Of a DNA stretch of 13,693 nt, positions 13,001-13,693 are shown in pieces. Under the pieces are notes generated by a model. That model saw only the letters and a list, made by a program, of their open reading frames with translations. It ran no database searches and was not told the origin of the DNA. Each line of letters begins with the position of its first letter. The first letter of the stretch is position 1. Position numbers and translations under genes: made by a program. Source of the stretch: Collinsella sp. (GTDB taxonomy: Bacteria > Actinomycetota > Coriobacteriia > Coriobacteriales > Coriobacteriaceae); the NCBI GenBank assembly GCA_031295725.1, contig JAUMNV010000200.1:1-13693 (forward strand), in the 5' to 3' direction.

Positions 13001-13662
13001 ATGCTGTCCTCATTGCCGATGGTCTGGCCCGTGGAGCTCACCATGCGGCGAATGCGATCGATCTCGTCGCCGAAGAACTCAATGCGTACGGGCGCCTTCT
13101 CCTGCGCGGGGAATACCTCGACGGTGTCGCCGTGCACGCGGAACAGGCCGGGCGCGTCGGCGGCGCCGGCATTGGTGTAGCCCATGCCCACTAGGCGCTG
13201 CGGCACCTCATCAAAAGGAATCTCCTCGCCCACCGCAAAGGTCGTGGACTCCCAATAGCGGCTCTCGACCGGCGGCACGCAGCGCAACAGCGCGCGGGCC
13301 GAGGCAACCATGATGCAGTTGTCCCCGCGCACGATGCGCCCCAGAGCCTCGCAGCGCTGCGCCACCACGGCATCGTCGGGCGCCTGCTCGCGCCACGGAT
13401 AGTCCTTGCGCTCGGGAAAGCGGCACACGCGCGCCAGGCCCACGTAGGCGGCAAGGCTGCGCGCGGCGCGATCGGCCGCATCCTCGCCACTCACAATGTA
13501 GACCGTCGGGCGCGGACGGCGCGCAAACTGGGCGGCCGCCATAAGCGTGCGGCCCGACTGCGACACGGCCAGCGTCACGTCCTCGCCGGCATCGAGTCCG
13601 GCCTCGACGGTCTGCAGCGCCTCGGCAGTGTAGAGCTGCGCGGCTATACGGTGAATGAGCAT
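10030..13662 (-). CDS. mfd: Transcription-repair coupling factor Mfd
   Basis: A 1210-aa ATP-dependent DNA translocase that removes RNA polymerase stalled at lesions and recruits UvrA. Order: UvrB-like N-terminal modules (about 1-350), a CarD-like RNA-polymerase-interaction domain (about 530-600, PGDYVVHATHGIALFSE), helicase domain 1 with Walker A GDVGFGKTE (about 683) and DEEQ box IIDEEQRFGVQHKE (about 781), helicase domain 2 with QLKGRVGRS (about 950), and a TRCF C-terminal domain (about 1040-1150). The ATG at 13662 has GGAGG 6 nt upstream and gives the expected start MLIHRIAAQLYTAEALQ; the nine extra upstream codons lack an SD. The last about 40 residues are a Gly/Ala-rich then acidic tail (GAGAGSGLGRGLDANDG ... 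SDDD) beyond the usual end. The gene appears complete. It heads an mfd-PAP2-aldolase cluster. Confidence 0.98.
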   Translation of the reverse strand: MLIHRIAAQLYTAEALQTVEAGLDAGEDVTLAVSQSGRTLMAAAQFARRPRPTVYIVSGEDAADRAARSLAAYVGLARVCRFPERKDYPWREQAPDDAVVAQRCEALGRIVRGDNCIMVASARALLRCVPPVESRYWESTTFAVGEEIPFDEVPQRLVGMGYTNAGAADAPGLFRVHGDTVEVFPAQEKAPVRIEFFGDEIDRIRRMVSSTGQTIGNEDSIEIFPCRELALTDEAVHNMHVALYRASQDDSKLAALLEMVDARIVTPELDRFLPVMYGQTVSPLAHVSGKALVVLSEPRSLFDDCLRAYEDIEARAGEAGIDRLDGLYVRAQQLDFGAQQRLNYVSLIRAGGAVTAELKIEQPAIAGSDNRFMTRIQEVVGKRYACVFAIPDRGARESMELTFGDEGITFEESLTAAPENAGVIGEHVRVAAADSADRAARQEAHASIRERKVDALNARSLEAGAAQAAAGAAVPTISRGRVTFVDAALPQGVVVPDANLAVFSIADLNARMDANRARSRRKVDITQITFPFKPGDYVVHATHGIALFSEIARQEVGGKERDYFLLEYADGDKLYVPLEQVDRITRYVGPDGDKPRLTRLNTADWTRATNKARKNAKKLAFDLVDLYTRRSSITGIACPPDTPEQIEMEESFPYDETRDQLEAIADIKADMEASKPMDRLLCGDVGFGKTEVALRAAFKCVDSGRQVMVLCPTTILAQQHYETFFERFAPFGLEVEVLSRFRTPAQQKRALKAFAEGTIDVLIGTHRLLSADVNPKNLGMVIIDEEQRFGVQHKEQLKNLREQIDVLTLSATPIPRTMQMATSGVRDMSLITTPPTGRRPVIVHVGEYDPDVVSAAIRLEVGRGGQVYYVSNRVKTIDDAVARVHEAAPEARVGVAHGKMSPREVEDVMIEFATKKIDVLIATTIVESGIDNATANTLIIEDSQRLGLAQLYQLKGRVGRSATQAYAYFMFPGELPLTEEATARLTALSEFQDLGSGMRIAMRDLEIRGAGSLMGAEQHGNLSSVGFDLFTQMLGQAVAEARGDDDAGVEAASVGINLPADYFLPEEYLPAVDQRVLVYRKLAAAQDLESIDEVQEETEAAHGELPLAGLNLFNRARIRIRGERLGLESVTLSGGRITFLGVDVPKKVAFELKTRYGAVNFPKSRKLSVPYKAGAGAGSGLGRGLDANDGTGPVAAALMLLQQLGASDDD

Positions 13663-13693
13663 GCTGTTCCTCCGGCATCGCAACGCCAAAAGC

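Noticed and set aside
12034..13194. 386-aa plus-strand frame within mfd
   Set aside because: Antisense to the confidently identified Mfd sequence; no domain seen.

Overview
The window looks like a chromosomal stretch from a high-GC, Gram-positive gut anaerobe of the Coriobacteriia, most likely Collinsella or a close relative. This is an inference from GC-rich coding sequence with a few AT-rich promoter gaps, a mannose-family PTS paired with SIS-domain enzymes, and the mfd / PAP2 / threonine aldolase gene neighbourhood; no marker gene here settles it. Every confident gene except one GntR-type regulator lies on the minus strand. No rRNA, tRNA, CRISPR array, insertion sequence or phage gene was seen.

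Region A (49-3831, minus; transcription runs toward position 1): a sugar-PTS operon in the order EIIAB (fused), EIIC, EIID, then a 327-aa SIS-domain enzyme. The SIS protein resembles the FrlB/FraB/GfrF sugar-amine-6-phosphate deglycases: it has their length, the Glu...16 residues...His pair, the HGP motif and an RRY...Y C-terminus.

Region B (4014-6420, minus): a ten-helix EamA/DMT-family exporter with a long polar tail and probably a TTG start, a roughly 330-nt gene-free gap holding a short repeat, a terminator and a hairpin, then a second, divergent SIS/FrlB-like enzyme of 330 aa. Divergent from this second enzyme is the only plus-strand gene, a GntR/UTRA repressor (6627-7349). Their 206-nt shared intergenic region carries a helically phased set of ATACANGTT repeats, probably the regulator's operators. 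The working hypothesis is one regulon: the PTS imports and phosphorylates a glycated amine (Amadori or Heyns type, such as fructoselysine or glucoselysine), two deglycases with different specificity split the phosphorylated products into hexose-6-phosphate and free amine, and the EamA protein may export the amine. The family assignments are firm; the substrate is inferred.

Region C (7371-13662, minus): housekeeping and accessory genes. In transcription order these are mfd (transcription-repair coupling factor), a PAP2 membrane phosphatase, a low-specificity threonine aldolase closed by a strong terminator, and a phosphinothricin-acetyltransferase-like GNAT protein convergent with the GntR gene.
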